From positions 1-64,000 of the forward strand of contig NZ_JAUXZY010000002.1 of assembly GCF_030693775.1 (NCBI RefSeq): a stretch of DNA of 64,000 bases, written 5' to 3'. A model generated the notes under the pieces. That model was not told where the DNA came from. It was given only the letters and a program-made list of their open reading frames with translations, and did not search any database. Below are positions 18,820 through 27,795 of the stretch, piece by piece. Position 1 is the first letter of the stretch, and each line of letters opens with the position of its first letter. This stretch comes from Polynucleobacter sp. Its GTDB lineage: Bacteria > Pseudomonadota > Gammaproteobacteria > Burkholderiales > Burkholderiaceae. Both the position numbers and the translations under genes were made by a program.

Positions 18820-19376
18820 TTAAAAGCAGGATTGATCAGGCTTTTTAAGGTAGCGCGGAACTTAGCGAGTTTTGGCGCAACAACCGCCATGCAATACCCT
18901 TGTCCCGGGTGCTGAACAAAATAATTCTGGTGGTAATCCTCGGCTGGATAAAAAATTGGGGCTGGGGCAATGATGGTGACAATCGGTCTTGGAAAGATTT
19001 TTTCATCGCCCAATTCTGCGACCATCGCTTGTGCCGTTGCCATTTGTGCATCGGATTGCGTGAAGATAACCGAGCGGTAACGCGCGCCCAAATCATGACC
19101 CTGGTAATTGAGGGTGGTGGGGTCGTGAATCACAAAAAAGATGGTGAGGATTTCCCGATAAGAAACGATCGCCGGATCAAACTGGATTTGCACAACTTCG
19201 GCATGGCCAGTAGTTTCCGAGCATACGGCTTCATAGTTTGGGTTTGTGTCGTGACCACCTGCATAGCCAGAAACAACCGAATGTACTCCGCGCACCTGCT
19301 GATAAACCGCCTCTAGGCACCAAAAGCAGCCGCCGCCCAGGGTTGCTGTCTCAAAAGTCATTTGTTTTTCGTTCAT
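18816..19376 (-). CDS. msrA: Peptide methionine-S-sulfoxide reductase A
   Basis: A 186-residue MsrA, which repairs the S-epimer of methionine sulfoxide using thioredoxin. The catalytic motif GCFWC lies at about 16-20, and [21 protein letters not shown] and [13 protein letters not shown] are typical. No MsrB is fused. AGGA lies seven bases before the ATG. It starts divergently from the aldehyde dehydrogenase gene, about 70 bases away. Confidence 0.96.
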   Translation of the reverse strand: MNEKQMTFETATLGGGCFWCLEAVYQQVRGVHSVVSGYAGGHDTNPNYEAVCSETTGHAEVVQIQFDPAIVSYREILTIFFVIHDPTTLNYQGHDLGARYRSVIFTQSDAQMATAQAMVAELGDEKIFPRPIVTIIAPAPIFYPAEDYHQNYFVQHPGQGYCMAVVAPKLAKFRATLKSLINPAFN

Positions 19377-19448
19377 GGCTTTATCCTAATGCCTTATTGC
19401 TATATTTGCACAAACCCACTTAGACCCGTCAAACTGATATTGCCCTCT

Positions 19449-20867
19449 ATGAATCGCCTGACCATCCAGCTTGATGAAATCCGCGCAGCCTATGCAGCGG
19501 AACCACACTCCACGATGGAGAAGCGCCTGGAGCGAATTGGCCGCGTAGAGGCAATGCTGCGCGCCAATGAAGAAAAGATTTGCAAAGCGGTTGCTGCTGA
19601 CTTTGGTCACCGCCATCCGATGGAAACCCAACTGGCAGAACTCAGTCAAATTTATCAGGCCTGCCGCTATACCAAAAAACACCTCAAAGAATGGCTCAAA
19701 CCCATTCATTTAGAGACGCCAGCCTACCTATCAAGCTCGACCGCTTGGATGCAAGCTCAGCCCAAGGGCATTGTGGGCATCATGAGTCCCTGGAACTACC
19801 CCATCTTGTTGGCGCTTGCGCCGGCCATTGCCGCATTGGCTGCAGGTAATCGGGTTTGGCTCAAACCATCGGAGCGCAGTAGCCGTACCTCGGGTTTTTT
19901 GGCGACCCTGATTCAGGAGTATTTTCATTTCACTGAATTTAATGTGACGACGGGTGATGCCAACACCGCAGCCGATTTTGCTGCCCTCCCCTTCGATCAC
20001 CTGTTCTTTAGTGGCAGCACAGCCATCGGCAAAAAAGTGATGCGCGCCGCTGCCGACAATCTGGTGCCGGTGACTTTAGAGCTAGGTGGCAAGTCTCCTG
20101 CGCTCGTGGATACCTCAGCCAATTTACGTGATGCCGCGAGCAGTATTGTCTATGGCAAATTACTCAATAGCGGGCAGACCTGTATTGCACCAGACTATGT
20201 TTTAGTAGGAGAGAAACAACACGATGCGCTCCTTGCTGAAATCGTGAAGGCTGCACAAGCTCAATTTGGTAAACCCGAAATGCTCACGGGCCCAATTGAT
20301 CCGGAGCAAACGGCGCGCTGGCATTTTTTAATCGACGATGCGATTGCCCATGGTGCAATAGCGACGCCTTTACTAGAAGCTAGTAGCGAGTCAGGGCGGG
20401 TTTTTGAACCGGTTGCACTGAGCAAGGTTTCTCCGGAATCTGCAGTGATGCAAGAAGAAATTTTCGGCCCCATTCTGCCGATCATCACAGTAAGTGATGG
20501 TGCGGCAAGCACAACGGCGATGATTGATTTCATCAACGCAGGAAGTTCACCTACGCCACTGGCACTCTACTGGTTTGGAAAAAATAAGGTGAATCTCAAT
20601 CGCGTGATTGCCGATACCCGCTCTGGTGGTATCACCGTCAATGATGTGCTGTTGCATGCCGCATGCGATGGGATTCCCTTTGGTGGCATTGGGTCTAGCG
20701 GTATGGGCGCTTACCACGGCAAAGCCGGATTTGATGCCCTCAGTCACTACAAGCCAGTGCTTCAGGTGCGTGGTTTGTTTGGACTCAATTGGTTGCGCGG
20801 CACTAGCGCAGTCCATCCGCCCTATGGAAAAAAAGTAGCGCGTTTATTAAAGCAACTCAAGAAGTAA
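19449..20867 (+). CDS. NAD(P)-dependent aldehyde dehydrogenase, coniferyl-aldehyde dehydrogenase type
   Basis: A 472-residue aldehyde dehydrogenase without a signal peptide. The catalytic Glu is in LELGGKSPA (near 211) and the catalytic Cys in NSGQTCIAPDY (near 243); SGSTAIGKKV is the cofactor-loop signature. The overall pattern (PWNYPILLALAPAIAALAAGN, IHPPYGKK-like C-terminus) fits the group named after coniferyl aldehyde dehydrogenase, which also includes medium-chain aldehyde enzymes, so the substrate is open. I start at MNRLTIQ: the longer reading frame from 19362 would run into msrA and has a start unlike the family. Confidence 0.88.
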   Translation: MNRLTIQLDEIRAAYAAEPHSTMEKRLERIGRVEAMLRANEEKICKAVAADFGHRHPMETQLAELSQIYQACRYTKKHLKEWLKPIHLETPAYLSSSTAWMQAQPKGIVGIMSPWNYPILLALAPAIAALAAGNRVWLKPSERSSRTSGFLATLIQEYFHFTEFNVTTGDANTAADFAALPFDHLFFSGSTAIGKKVMRAAADNLVPVTLELGGKSPALVDTSANLRDAASSIVYGKLLNSGQTCIAPDYVLVGEKQHDALLAEIVKAAQAQFGKPEMLTGPIDPEQTARWHFLIDDAIAHGAIATPLLEASSESGRVFEPVALSKVSPESAVMQEEIFGPILPIITVSDGAASTTAMIDFINAGSSPTPLALYWFGKNKVNLNRVIADTRSGGITVNDVLLHAACDGIPFGGIGSSGMGAYHGKAGFDALSHYKPVLQVRGLFGLNWLRGTSAVHPPYGKKVARLLKQLKK

Positions 20868-21527
20868 ACGCAGACTAAAGGCAATAAAGAGTACTCCGGT
20901 TGCCAGCCATAGGCTGGCTGCAATCCGGGGATGCGCCTTTGCCAAGCCCAAGCAATGCTGACCCGCCGCAATCAGAGTGGCCAAATACGCCATGCTGATC
21001 AATTGGGTGACAACTGCAAGATAGAAAAAACCGAGCGCCGGCTGATGAAAGTCGGGATCAACGAATTGCGTAAAAAAAGAAATGAAAAAGAAAATGGCCT
21101 TGGGGTTCGTCAGCGCCAGAAGCAGTGCCGCTAAAAAAGGATGGAGGCGCAGGATTGCCTCGGCTTGTGGCAGGCTAGATGTGTTTGCAGTCGCTCCCTC
21201 AGCCTGCAAGCGTGCTAACCCGACTCGGATAATGCCAAGACCCAACCACGCTAAATAACCTGCGCCGAGGAGGCGAAGCATGGTGTAGATAAGGGGTGAG
21301 GATGCGAGTACGGTTGCTGCGCCCAAGGCAACACTGAGCATGATGATGGCATCGCCCACCACAATCCCAGCCGCTGCATAGATTCCTTTGCGCCACCCTT
21401 TTTCTGCGGATAAGGCTAAAACGTAGAGCGAATTGGGGCCTGGCAGCAAGATAATGAGGATCGCCCCCAGCAGATAACTGGGGAAGTGAATGATGCCGAA
21501 GTCTGATGAATGCAGTAAAAAGCCCAT
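20847..21527 (-). CDS. LysE/RhtB family amino acid exporter (LeuE-like)
   Basis: A 226-residue inner-membrane protein with about six helices. The family signature LPGPNSLYVLALSAEKGWRKG lies near 30-50, followed by GIVVGDAIIM, the closest resemblance being to leucine exporter LeuE. It should export a neutral amino acid by proton antiport; the substrate is not determined. It converges on the aldehyde dehydrogenase gene and overlaps its 3' end by 21 bases. Confidence 0.87.
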   Translation of the reverse strand: MGFLLHSSDFGIIHFPSYLLGAILIILLPGPNSLYVLALSAEKGWRKGIYAAAGIVVGDAIIMLSVALGAATVLASSPLIYTMLRLLGAGYLAWLGLGIIRVGLARLQAEGATANTSSLPQAEAILRLHPFLAALLLALTNPKAIFFFISFFTQFVDPDFHQPALGFFYLAVVTQLISMAYLATLIAAGQHCLGLAKAHPRIAASLWLATGVLFIAFSLRLLLELL

Positions 21528-21561
21528 GAAACGATGATAATCAGATTAAACACCCTAGGGA

Positions 21562-21590
21562 TTGCCCTTAGGGTGGAACCATGCCATAAT
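21562..21590 (+). promoter_or_regulatory. Promoter of the RhlE-type helicase gene
   Basis: TTGCCC (21562-21567), a 17-base spacer and CATAAT (21585-21590) make a convincing sigma-70 promoter. It predicts a leader of about 165 bases, which is long for this compact genome. Confidence 0.55.
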
Positions 21591-21677
21591 GGAGGGCTTT
21601 TTGAAACATCGTCCCCAGCAATTTACATATTCAGCGAATCAGTTTAGTAGCAATAAACACACCGCTGCCGCTTGTCT

Positions 21678-21753
21678 GATGGTCGATGCCCTAGACCATC
21701 GCGCCCTTTAAAACACTGAGGCGCACAACCGGAGACATCCCCGATGGGGATGT
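21678..21753 (+). promoter_or_regulatory. Structured mRNA leader of the helicase gene
   Basis: Two perfect hairpins lie in the leader. The first is GATGGTC (21678-21684) with GACCATC (21694-21700). The second is ACATCCCC (21735-21742) with GGGGATGT (21746-21753), loop GAT, ending seven bases before the ATG at 21761. The second contains the only GG-rich stretch close to the start; when folded it also brings GGAG (21731-21734) into ribosome-binding distance. That fits a translational switch or helicase autoregulation, by inference. Confidence 0.4.
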
Positions 21754-21760
21754 GATTTGC

Positions 21761-23398
21761 ATGACTTTTTTAAATGAAAACCACACTGGGTCAACTGACT
21801 CGCATTCCGATGTTCCTGCAGGCGAAAAAGTAACGGTATCTGTCGTTACTTCCAGCGCTAATGCATTTGCATCGTTTGGCTTAGCAGCCCCTCTCTTACA
21901 AAACGTTGCTGAATTGGGTTTTACCCAAGCCACTCCAGTACAAGCACAGGTTATTCCTGCAGCCTTGGCTGGCGGCGACCTCTTGGTCAGCAGCCAAACC
22001 GGTAGCGGCAAAACCGCTGCCTTTTTGCTTCCTTTATTGAATCAATTGCTGGCGAGCAACCCAAGCAATTCGCCTGTTCCTGGCCGCGCACAACCCAAAG
22101 TATTGGTACTGTGCCCAACCCGTGAACTAGCCCAACAAGTCGCTGCCGATGCCATTAACTTAGCCCGCGGCTTTAAAGGCATTCGGATTGCAACCGTGAT
22201 GGGCGGTATGCCTTACGGCAAACAGATCCAAGCACTCAAAGGTGCATTGCTCGTCGTTGCAACCCCAGGTCGTTTACTCGACCTGAGCGACAGCCGTGCA
22301 ATTCGCCTGGATGACGTCAAGCAACTCGTAATTGATGAAGCCGACCGCATGTTAGACATGGGTTTTGCAGATGACCTCGAGGCCATTGATGAGCGTTGCA
22401 AACAGCGCACTCAAACCCTGATGTTCTCAGCGACCTTTGCGCCTAAAGTGATGTCCTTGGCTACCCAATTGACCAATGATGCAAAGCGCATTGAACTGGC
22501 GCAAGCTGGTGATGTGCACTCCAACATTGAGCAAAAAATGCATTGGGCTGACAACATGGCGCACAAGCACCGCTTGTTAGAGCACCTCTTAACCGATCCT
22601 ACTGTGGATCAAGCAGTGGTATTTGCAAGCACCCAAGTGGAAAGCGAAAAGATTGCTGACACCTTGCGTGCCAATGGTTACGAAGCAACTGCACTGCACG
22701 GCGCAATGCCACAAGCGGTTCGCATGCGTCGCCTCGAATCCCTGCGCAAAGGCCACACCAAGATTTTGGTTGCCACTGACGTTGCTGCGCGCGGCATTGA
22801 TGTACCCCGCATCAGCCACGTGATTAACTTTGGCTTGCCAATGAAGCCAGAAGACTACACACACCGCATCGGTCGTACGGGTCGTGCTGGTCGTAACGGC
22901 ATTGCTATTACCTTAGTTGAGCACCGTGATCGTGCCAAGATTCGGAACATCGAACGCTTTACCCAGCAAGACATTGTTGCTTCCGTGATTCCAGGTCTTG
23001 AGCCACAAGCCAAGCCTAGCTTTGGTGGTGGCGGTGGACGTCCTGGTAGCCGCTCGGGTGGCCGTCCTGGCGCACGCTCTGACTCGCGTCCTGGTAATCG
23101 CTCAGGTGGCCGTTTTGAATCCCGTTCGGGTGGCAGTCATTTTGAACAGCGCAGTGGCGGCGATTCCCGTCCAGCGCCACGCTTTGATTCCAAGCCAGCC
23201 GGTTTCTCAGGTGATTCCCGTCCAGCCAATCGTTTTGATTCCAAGCCAGCAGGTGCTCGCTCGGGCGATTCACGTCCTACCGATCGTTTTGATTCCAAGC
23301 CAGCAGGTGCTCGCTCCGGCGATTCACGCCCAACGGGTCCTCGCTTTGGCAAACCAAAAGCAGCGGGAAGCCAACGGAGATCCTTCGGCGGTAACTAA
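21761..23398 (+). CDS. ATP-dependent DEAD-box RNA helicase (RhlE-like)
   Basis: A 545-residue RNA helicase with the full motif set: Q-motif (FASFGL...GFTQATPVQAQ), I (SSQTGSGKT), Ia (PTRELAQQ), Ib (ATPGRLLDL), II (DEAD), III (SAT), V (RGIDVP) and VI (HRIGRTGRAG). From about residue 425 the tail is low-complexity Gly/Arg/Ser/Asp-rich, presumably RNA-binding, and includes three near-identical 17-18-residue units. The ATG at 21761 is preferred to the GTG at 21752, which lies inside the leader hairpin. The family acts in ribosome assembly and mRNA turnover, often in the cold. Confidence 0.92.
   Translation: MTFLNENHTGSTDSHSDVPAGEKVTVSVVTSSANAFASFGLAAPLLQNVAELGFTQATPVQAQVIPAALAGGDLLVSSQTGSGKTAAFLLPLLNQLLASNPSNSPVPGRAQPKVLVLCPTRELAQQVAADAINLARGFKGIRIATVMGGMPYGKQIQALKGALLVVATPGRLLDLSDSRAIRLDDVKQLVIDEADRMLDMGFADDLEAIDERCKQRTQTLMFSATFAPKVMSLATQLTNDAKRIELAQAGDVHSNIEQKMHWADNMAHKHRLLEHLLTDPTVDQAVVFASTQVESEKIADTLRANGYEATALHGAMPQAVRMRRLESLRKGHTKILVATDVAARGIDVPRISHVINFGLPMKPEDYTHRIGRTGRAGRNGIAITLVEHRDRAKIRNIERFTQQDIVASVIPGLEPQAKPSFGGGGGRPGSRSGGRPGARSDSRPGNRSGGRFESRSGGSHFEQRSGGDSRPAPRFDSKPAGFSGDSRPANRFDSKPAGARSGDSRPTDRFDSKPAGARSGDSRPTGPRFGKPKAAGSQRRSFGGN
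23180..23338 (+). repeat. Tandem repeat in the helicase tail
   Basis: Three consecutive copies of a 51-54-base unit encode RFDSKPAG-(A/R/F)-SGDSRPT/A-D/N/G. The second and third copies are nearly identical at the nucleotide level. This is a place where length variation between strains can be expected. Confidence 0.85.
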
Positions 23399-23400
23399 GC

Positions 23401-23967
23401 ATGCTCCACCGCAATCGCCTCCGTTCTGTTTGGAATCGAGTCGGTTCCGGTGGAATTCACCTTGCCCCGCGACAGTGGCAAACGTGGCTTAGTGACACTG
23501 GTTCTTTAACGCGTAAACTCGAAGCGGCTTTTCAAAGTCGCATCGAGGTAAAAGTTTTAGCGGACTGTCTTCAAACCATCCATAGCGACGAAAGTCGCTT
23601 TTTTCATGGGCGCACCAAACGCTGTCGTGTACGGGAAGTGCTCTTACTCATCAATCAAGAGCCAGTTGTCATCGCCCGCAGCATCATCCCAATACTTACT
23701 GCAAGCGGTAGTAATCACGCCATCCTAAAGTTAGGTAAAAAGCCGCTGGGCGCTGTTTTATTTCAAGGCCGTAACCGCAATCGCAATCGACTTAGAACCC
23801 ATCGTGAGATTACCCAATTGGATCGTCGCCATACCTTGTGGAAAGACTGTCAGCGTCGCTATTCGGAAATGCCGACCGGTTCATGGGCCAGAAGAACCCT
23901 TTACCACCTCAAGGGCCACCCCTTATTGGTTAATGAGGTTTTTTTGACTCTGCCTCCAGCCAAGTAA
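23401..23967 (+). CDS. ubiC: Chorismate pyruvate-lyase
   Basis: A 188-residue UbiC, which makes 4-hydroxybenzoate from chorismate, the first step of ubiquinone synthesis. Supporting segments are WLSDTGSLTRKL, REVLLLINQEPVVIARSI, LGKKPLGAVLF and the C-terminal LLVNEVFL. It starts two bases after the helicase stop codon and probably shares that transcript. It converges on hemD, overlapping its 3' end by 38 bases. No ubiA is in the window. Confidence 0.88.
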   Translation: MLHRNRLRSVWNRVGSGGIHLAPRQWQTWLSDTGSLTRKLEAAFQSRIEVKVLADCLQTIHSDESRFFHGRTKRCRVREVLLLINQEPVVIARSIIPILTASGSNHAILKLGKKPLGAVLFQGRNRNRNRLRTHREITQLDRRHTLWKDCQRRYSEMPTGSWARRTLYHLKGHPLLVNEVFLTLPPAK

Positions 23968-24790
23968 TTGCAGCGCTAACTAAAGCAGCATCACCCGAGT
24001 GGCACTCTAGTACAACCCCAAAACCAATCTCGTGTGCGCTACGAGCGATGTTGTGATGCGGGCATAGTGCGCTTGCACTCGCTAAATAATCTTGACGGCA
24101 CTGCTGTTTTAAAACTGCACCTAAATGCCGCACTGCTTCAGACGAAGTGAGGATCCAAAGCGCGCTATCCGTATCTGCATTGAGGACCTTCTCCCATTGG
24201 GGGCTAGATTCACTTAGCGGTATGCGCGAATACACCGCAATTGCCTCAACCTGCGCCCCAACCGATTGCAATTGGTCTGCTAGCCACTCGCGACCACCAT
24301 CACCCCGAAATACCACGACCCGTCGGCCTGCCCAGCTCGGAAAGCGATTTTGAATCTCCTTCCATAGCCCTTCGGAATCCCACTGCGCGGGATTGCCTGG
24401 CATCCAGATGGGGGTGGGTAGATTGACTTCTCTGCCGATGCCATGACGCTCAAGTGCGTGGTAACTACTTTGGCCCACCACTCCAATCGGAATGGGGCGC
24501 TGTGCGATCGACTGCCAATCATCGCCCAACAATCGCATGGTGCACTCAATCGCATTCGGACTCACAAACACAGCCAAGTCGGCAGTCTGCATTGCAGTAC
24601 GGATTGCAGCTGCAACATTCGGATCAGATTTGGGAACAATGGTTAAAAGCGGCAAGGCAAGAATCTGCGGCGCTTGCCAGCCCTGCTCAGGGTGTGAAGC
24701 CGCTATGCTTGCGATTGCTGTTTGGAGCGCCTCGGTTAGGGCGCTTGCTTGACCACTTGGCCGAGTGACAACCAGCGTAGTGGATTTCAT
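23930..24790 (-). CDS. hemD: Uroporphyrinogen-III synthase
   Basis: A 286-residue HemD, which cyclises hydroxymethylbilane with inversion of ring D. The family is divergent; the evidence is the pattern VVTRPSGQA at the start, LAVFVSPNAIECTMRLL near 100, VVFRGDGGREWLADQL near 170, ILTSSEAVRHL near 230, and position directly behind hemC with five bases between. No hemX or hemY follows, unlike the common hemCDXY order; ubiC faces it instead. Confidence 0.9.
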   Translation of the reverse strand: MKSTTLVVTRPSGQASALTEALQTAIASIAASHPEQGWQAPQILALPLLTIVPKSDPNVAAAIRTAMQTADLAVFVSPNAIECTMRLLGDDWQSIAQRPIPIGVVGQSSYHALERHGIGREVNLPTPIWMPGNPAQWDSEGLWKEIQNRFPSWAGRRVVVFRGDGGREWLADQLQSVGAQVEAIAVYSRIPLSESSPQWEKVLNADTDSALWILTSSEAVRHLGAVLKQQCRQDYLASASALCPHHNIARSAHEIGFGVVLECHSGDAALVSAAITWLEAESKKPH

Positions 24791-24795
24791 GATGA

Positions 24796-25752
24796 TTACG
24801 GCAGTAAGTCGCTCGCACCTTGGGCCATCAGGTCCTGCGCCACGGAGAGCCCCAGCGCTTCTGCATCGGCAACCGTTTTAATCGTGGCAGCAGCGCTAGC
24901 CAAACAAATCTGCGTGCCATCGACGCTCGCCACAAAGGAACGAATGCCTAACTGTGAGCCATTCCACTCGCCATGGGCTGCCAGAGGTACCTCGCATGAA
25001 CCACCCAACTGGCGCGACACCATCCGCTCTGCCGAAACGGCAAGCAAAGTAGGCAGGTCATTCAGGGGGGCAAGCCAGGCCTGCATATCTGCCCGATTGC
25101 TGAGGGTTTCAATCCCGAGGGCGCCCTGACCTGCTGCGGGTGTGTAGGGATCAAGCGGCAAGAAGGCTTTAATACGACTCGCTAGGCCCAGGCGCTTTAA
25201 GCCAGCGGCAGCCAAAATAATCGCCTGATACTCACCACGGTCCAATTTACCCATGCGGGTGTCTAAGTTACCGCGCAAGGGTTGGATCTGCAGGTGGGGG
25301 AAATGCTTGCGCAGGATAGCCTCACGGCGCAGGCTGGAGGTACCGACAACGGCGCCATGTGGCAACTCATCCAGTGAAGCGTAATCGTTCGAAACAAAGG
25401 CATCGCGCGCATCTTCACGGCTCATCACGCACGTTAAAGCAAAGCCGTCCGGCATATCCATCGGCATGTCTTTGAGGGAATGGACCGCCAAATCGGCTCT
25501 TCCATCGGCTAAAGCAGTCTCAAGCTCTTTTACAAATAGGCCTTTACCGCCCACTTTAGAGAGCGCACGGTCCAAAATTTGGTCACCACGGGTGGTCATT
25601 CCTAAAATCTCGACCTGGCAGTCGGGATAAAGGCTTTTTAGGCAATCGCGCAGGTGCTCAGCCTGCCACATGGCTAGGCGACTCTCTCGGGAGGCAATCA
25701 CTAAACGCGCTGGGGCGAGGGGGAAAGGGGCAGAATTCGGGTGTTGGGACAT
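24796..25752 (-). CDS. hemC: Porphobilinogen deaminase (hydroxymethylbilane synthase)
   Basis: A 318-residue HemC that joins four porphobilinogens into hydroxymethylbilane. The active-site regions [12 protein letters not shown] and [28 protein letters not shown] and the dipyrromethane-attaching Cys in [12 protein letters not shown] (near 250) are present. I start at ATG 25752, which gives family length; a longer frame would run into argH on the other strand. Only 42 bases separate the divergent hemC and argH starts. Confidence 0.96.
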   Translation of the reverse strand: MSQHPNSAPFPLAPARLVIASRESRLAMWQAEHLRDCLKSLYPDCQVEILGMTTRGDQILDRALSKVGGKGLFVKELETALADGRADLAVHSLKDMPMDMPDGFALTCVMSREDARDAFVSNDYASLDELPHGAVVGTSSLRREAILRKHFPHLQIQPLRGNLDTRMGKLDRGEYQAIILAAAGLKRLGLASRIKAFLPLDPYTPAAGQGALGIETLSNRADMQAWLAPLNDLPTLLAVSAERMVSRQLGGSCEVPLAAHGEWNGSQLGIRSFVASVDGTQICLASAAATIKTVADAEALGLSVAQDLMAQGASDLLP

Positions 25753-25782
25753 AACATTTAAAATAGAGATGACTGACACCAA

Positions 25783-25788
25783 TATACT
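25783..25788 (+). promoter_or_regulatory. -10 element six bases before the argH start
   Basis: TATACT is followed by GCCTTT and the argH ATG, so a transcription start seven bases after the hexamer would be the A of ATG. No -35-like sequence stands at 16-18 bases, and there is no Shine-Dalgarno. The arrangement is identical in spacing to that of pdxH and dcd. Confidence 0.4.
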
Positions 25789-25794
25789 GCCTTT

Positions 25795-27219
25795 ATGAGC
25801 TCCTCTAAAAATTCCCTGGCCAACAAGGCCCAAGCGTGGTCGGCGCGCTTTGCCGAACCGGTCGACGAACTGGTCCAGCGCTATACCGCCTCCATTGGGT
25901 TTGACCACCGCTTTGCCCTGGTCGATATCGAGGGCTCCTTGGCCCACGCCGAAATGCTGGCCACCCAAAAAATCATCAGCGCCGCCGATTTAGCGGACAT
26001 TCAAAAGGGAATGGCCCAAATCAAAGGAGAAATCGAAGCCGGGCAGTTTGAGTGGCAGCTGGCCCTAGAGGATGTTCACCTCAATATCGAGGCCCGCCTG
26101 ACCGCCCTCATTGGCGATGCGGGTAAGCGCCTGCATACCGGACGTTCACGTAATGACCAAGTGGCGACCGATTTGCGTTTATGGCTACGGAGCAACATCG
26201 ATGAGATTCAGGTTTCCCTAACAGCATTACGTTCCGCTTTACTGAATCTGGCAGAGACGCATGCAGCCACCATCATGCCGGGCCACACCCATTTACAGGT
26301 TGCTCAGCCAATCACCTTTGGCCATCACCTCATGGCCTATTTTGAGATGTTTAGTCGCGATGCCAGCCGCCTAGCCGATTGCCGCAAGCGCATGAATCGC
26401 CTACCGCTGGGGGCAGCCGCCTTAGCCGGAACCAGCTACCCAATTGATCGTGAGTGGGTGGCACAGAAGCTGGGCTTTGATGGTATCTGCACCAACTCCT
26501 TGGATGCCGTATCGGATCGGGATTTTGCGATTGAGTTTTGCGCCTTTTCGGCAACGCTGATGATGCACGTCTCGCGCCTATCGGAAGAGCTCATCCTATG
26601 GCTCAGCCCACGCTTTGGTTTTATTGATTTGCCCGATCGGTTCTGTACGGGTAGCTCAATCATGCCGCAAAAGAAAAATCCCGACGTGCCTGAACTGGCC
26701 CGCGGCAAAACCGGTCGTGTGTATGGCGATTTGATTGCCTTGCTGACCCTCATGAAAAGCCAGCCCTTGGCTTACAACAAAGATAATCAAGAAGACAAAG
26801 AACCCTTGTTTGATGCGGTCGATACCGTGCAAGATACCTTGCGTATTTTTGCCGACATGATTCCGCACATCGTGGTTCAAAAGGCAGTGATGCAAGCAGC
26901 AGCAGAAGAAGGCTTTGCTACCGCCACTGATTTAGCCGACTATTTGGTCAAAAAGGGCTTAGCGTTTCGGGACGCGCATGAGGCTGTGGCTCATGCCGTT
27001 AAAGCCTGCGTTGGTCGCAAATGTAACCTAACGGACCTGAGCTTATCCGAGCTCCGCTTTGCCTGCGGCTTGGATACCAGAGCCGATCTGATTGGCGAGG
27101 ATGTGTTCCCCTTATTGACCGTCACTGGATCAGTACAGTCGCGCCAGCATCCGGGTGGTACTGCGCCACAACAAGTCTTGGCGGCCGTTCAGCGTGGCCG
27201 CGCCGAACTCAAACTCTAG
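25795..27219 (+). CDS. argH: Argininosuccinate lyase
   Basis: A 474-residue ArgH, last enzyme of arginine biosynthesis, releasing arginine and fumarate. The superfamily signature [12 protein letters not shown] lies near 285; [12 protein letters not shown] (near 115) and the HTHLQVAQP stretch (near 163) complete the active site. Length is normal. It lacks a ribosome-binding site and may be translated from a leaderless mRNA. Arginine is also the nitrogen-rich part of the cyanophycin made by the locus at 3-8 kb. Confidence 0.97.
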   Translation: MSSSKNSLANKAQAWSARFAEPVDELVQRYTASIGFDHRFALVDIEGSLAHAEMLATQKIISAADLADIQKGMAQIKGEIEAGQFEWQLALEDVHLNIEARLTALIGDAGKRLHTGRSRNDQVATDLRLWLRSNIDEIQVSLTALRSALLNLAETHAATIMPGHTHLQVAQPITFGHHLMAYFEMFSRDASRLADCRKRMNRLPLGAAALAGTSYPIDREWVAQKLGFDGICTNSLDAVSDRDFAIEFCAFSATLMMHVSRLSEELILWLSPRFGFIDLPDRFCTGSSIMPQKKNPDVPELARGKTGRVYGDLIALLTLMKSQPLAYNKDNQEDKEPLFDAVDTVQDTLRIFADMIPHIVVQKAVMQAAAEEGFATATDLADYLVKKGLAFRDAHEAVAHAVKACVGRKCNLTDLSLSELRFACGLDTRADLIGEDVFPLLTVTGSVQSRQHPGGTAPQQVLAAVQRGRAELKL

Positions 27220-27243
27220 TTACCGCTTTTTTCAGTAACGGTG

Positions 27244-27795
27244 ATGGCTTTTTGGCAGCGCATCTCCTCTAGCATCGATAGTGTCAATGCCTGGCTTGGG
27301 AAGGCTGCGAGTATCTTCATTTTGCTTTCCTGTGTGATTTCAGCAGGCAATGCAATCATGCGCTACGGCTTTGATCTCAGCGATAACTGGCCCTTGGAAT
27401 TGCAATGGTATTTGTTTGCCGCAGCGGTGATGCTCGGTGCCTCCTATACCTTAAAGCGCAATGAGCATGTCCGTGTCGATTTGATTTACGCTCGCCTCTC
27501 AGATCGCGGCCGCATCTGGGTCGATCTATTTGGCCTGAGCTTCTTTTTAATGCCAGCCTGCATCTTGTTTACCTGGCTATCCTGGACCTCCTTGTTCTAC
27601 CCCTCACTGTTATCTCTTGAGCATTCGATTAATTCGGGTGGGCTCTTGCGCTACCCGATTAAGTTTGTCGTGCCGATGGGGTTTTTCATGCTGTGCTTAC
27701 AGGGCCTGTCTGAAATCATCAAGCGCATTGCTTTACTGCAAGGTAATACACTGGGCGCCCCTGCCCTTACTGCTTACGAGAAGCCAAAACAATGA
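27244..27795 (+). CDS. TRAP transporter small permease (DctQ type)
   Basis: A 183-residue membrane protein with about four helices and the family pattern NAIMRYGFDLSDNWPLELQWYLF and LKRNEHVRVDLIY. It forms the membrane unit of a sodium-driven tripartite transporter with the large subunit that follows, overlapping it in ATGA. GTG at 27241 is an alternative start. It begins 24 bases after argH, so read-through from argH is likely. No DctP-type binding protein gene is nearby. Confidence 0.9.
   Translation: MAFWQRISSSIDSVNAWLGKAASIFILLSCVISAGNAIMRYGFDLSDNWPLELQWYLFAAAVMLGASYTLKRNEHVRVDLIYARLSDRGRIWVDLFGLSFFLMPACILFTWLSWTSLFYPSLLSLEHSINSGGLLRYPIKFVVPMGFFMLCLQGLSEIIKRIALLQGNTLGAPALTAYEKPKQ

Noticed and set aside
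18900..19316. 138-codon open frame opposite msrA
   Set aside because: It lies wholly antisense to a clear msrA and shows no recognisable protein.
22998..23492. 164-codon open frame over the helicase tail
   Set aside because: It is a second frame of the Gly/Arg/Ser-rich repeats and gives a monotonous Val/Ala/Ile/Pro protein with no family pattern; the helicase frame is the real one.
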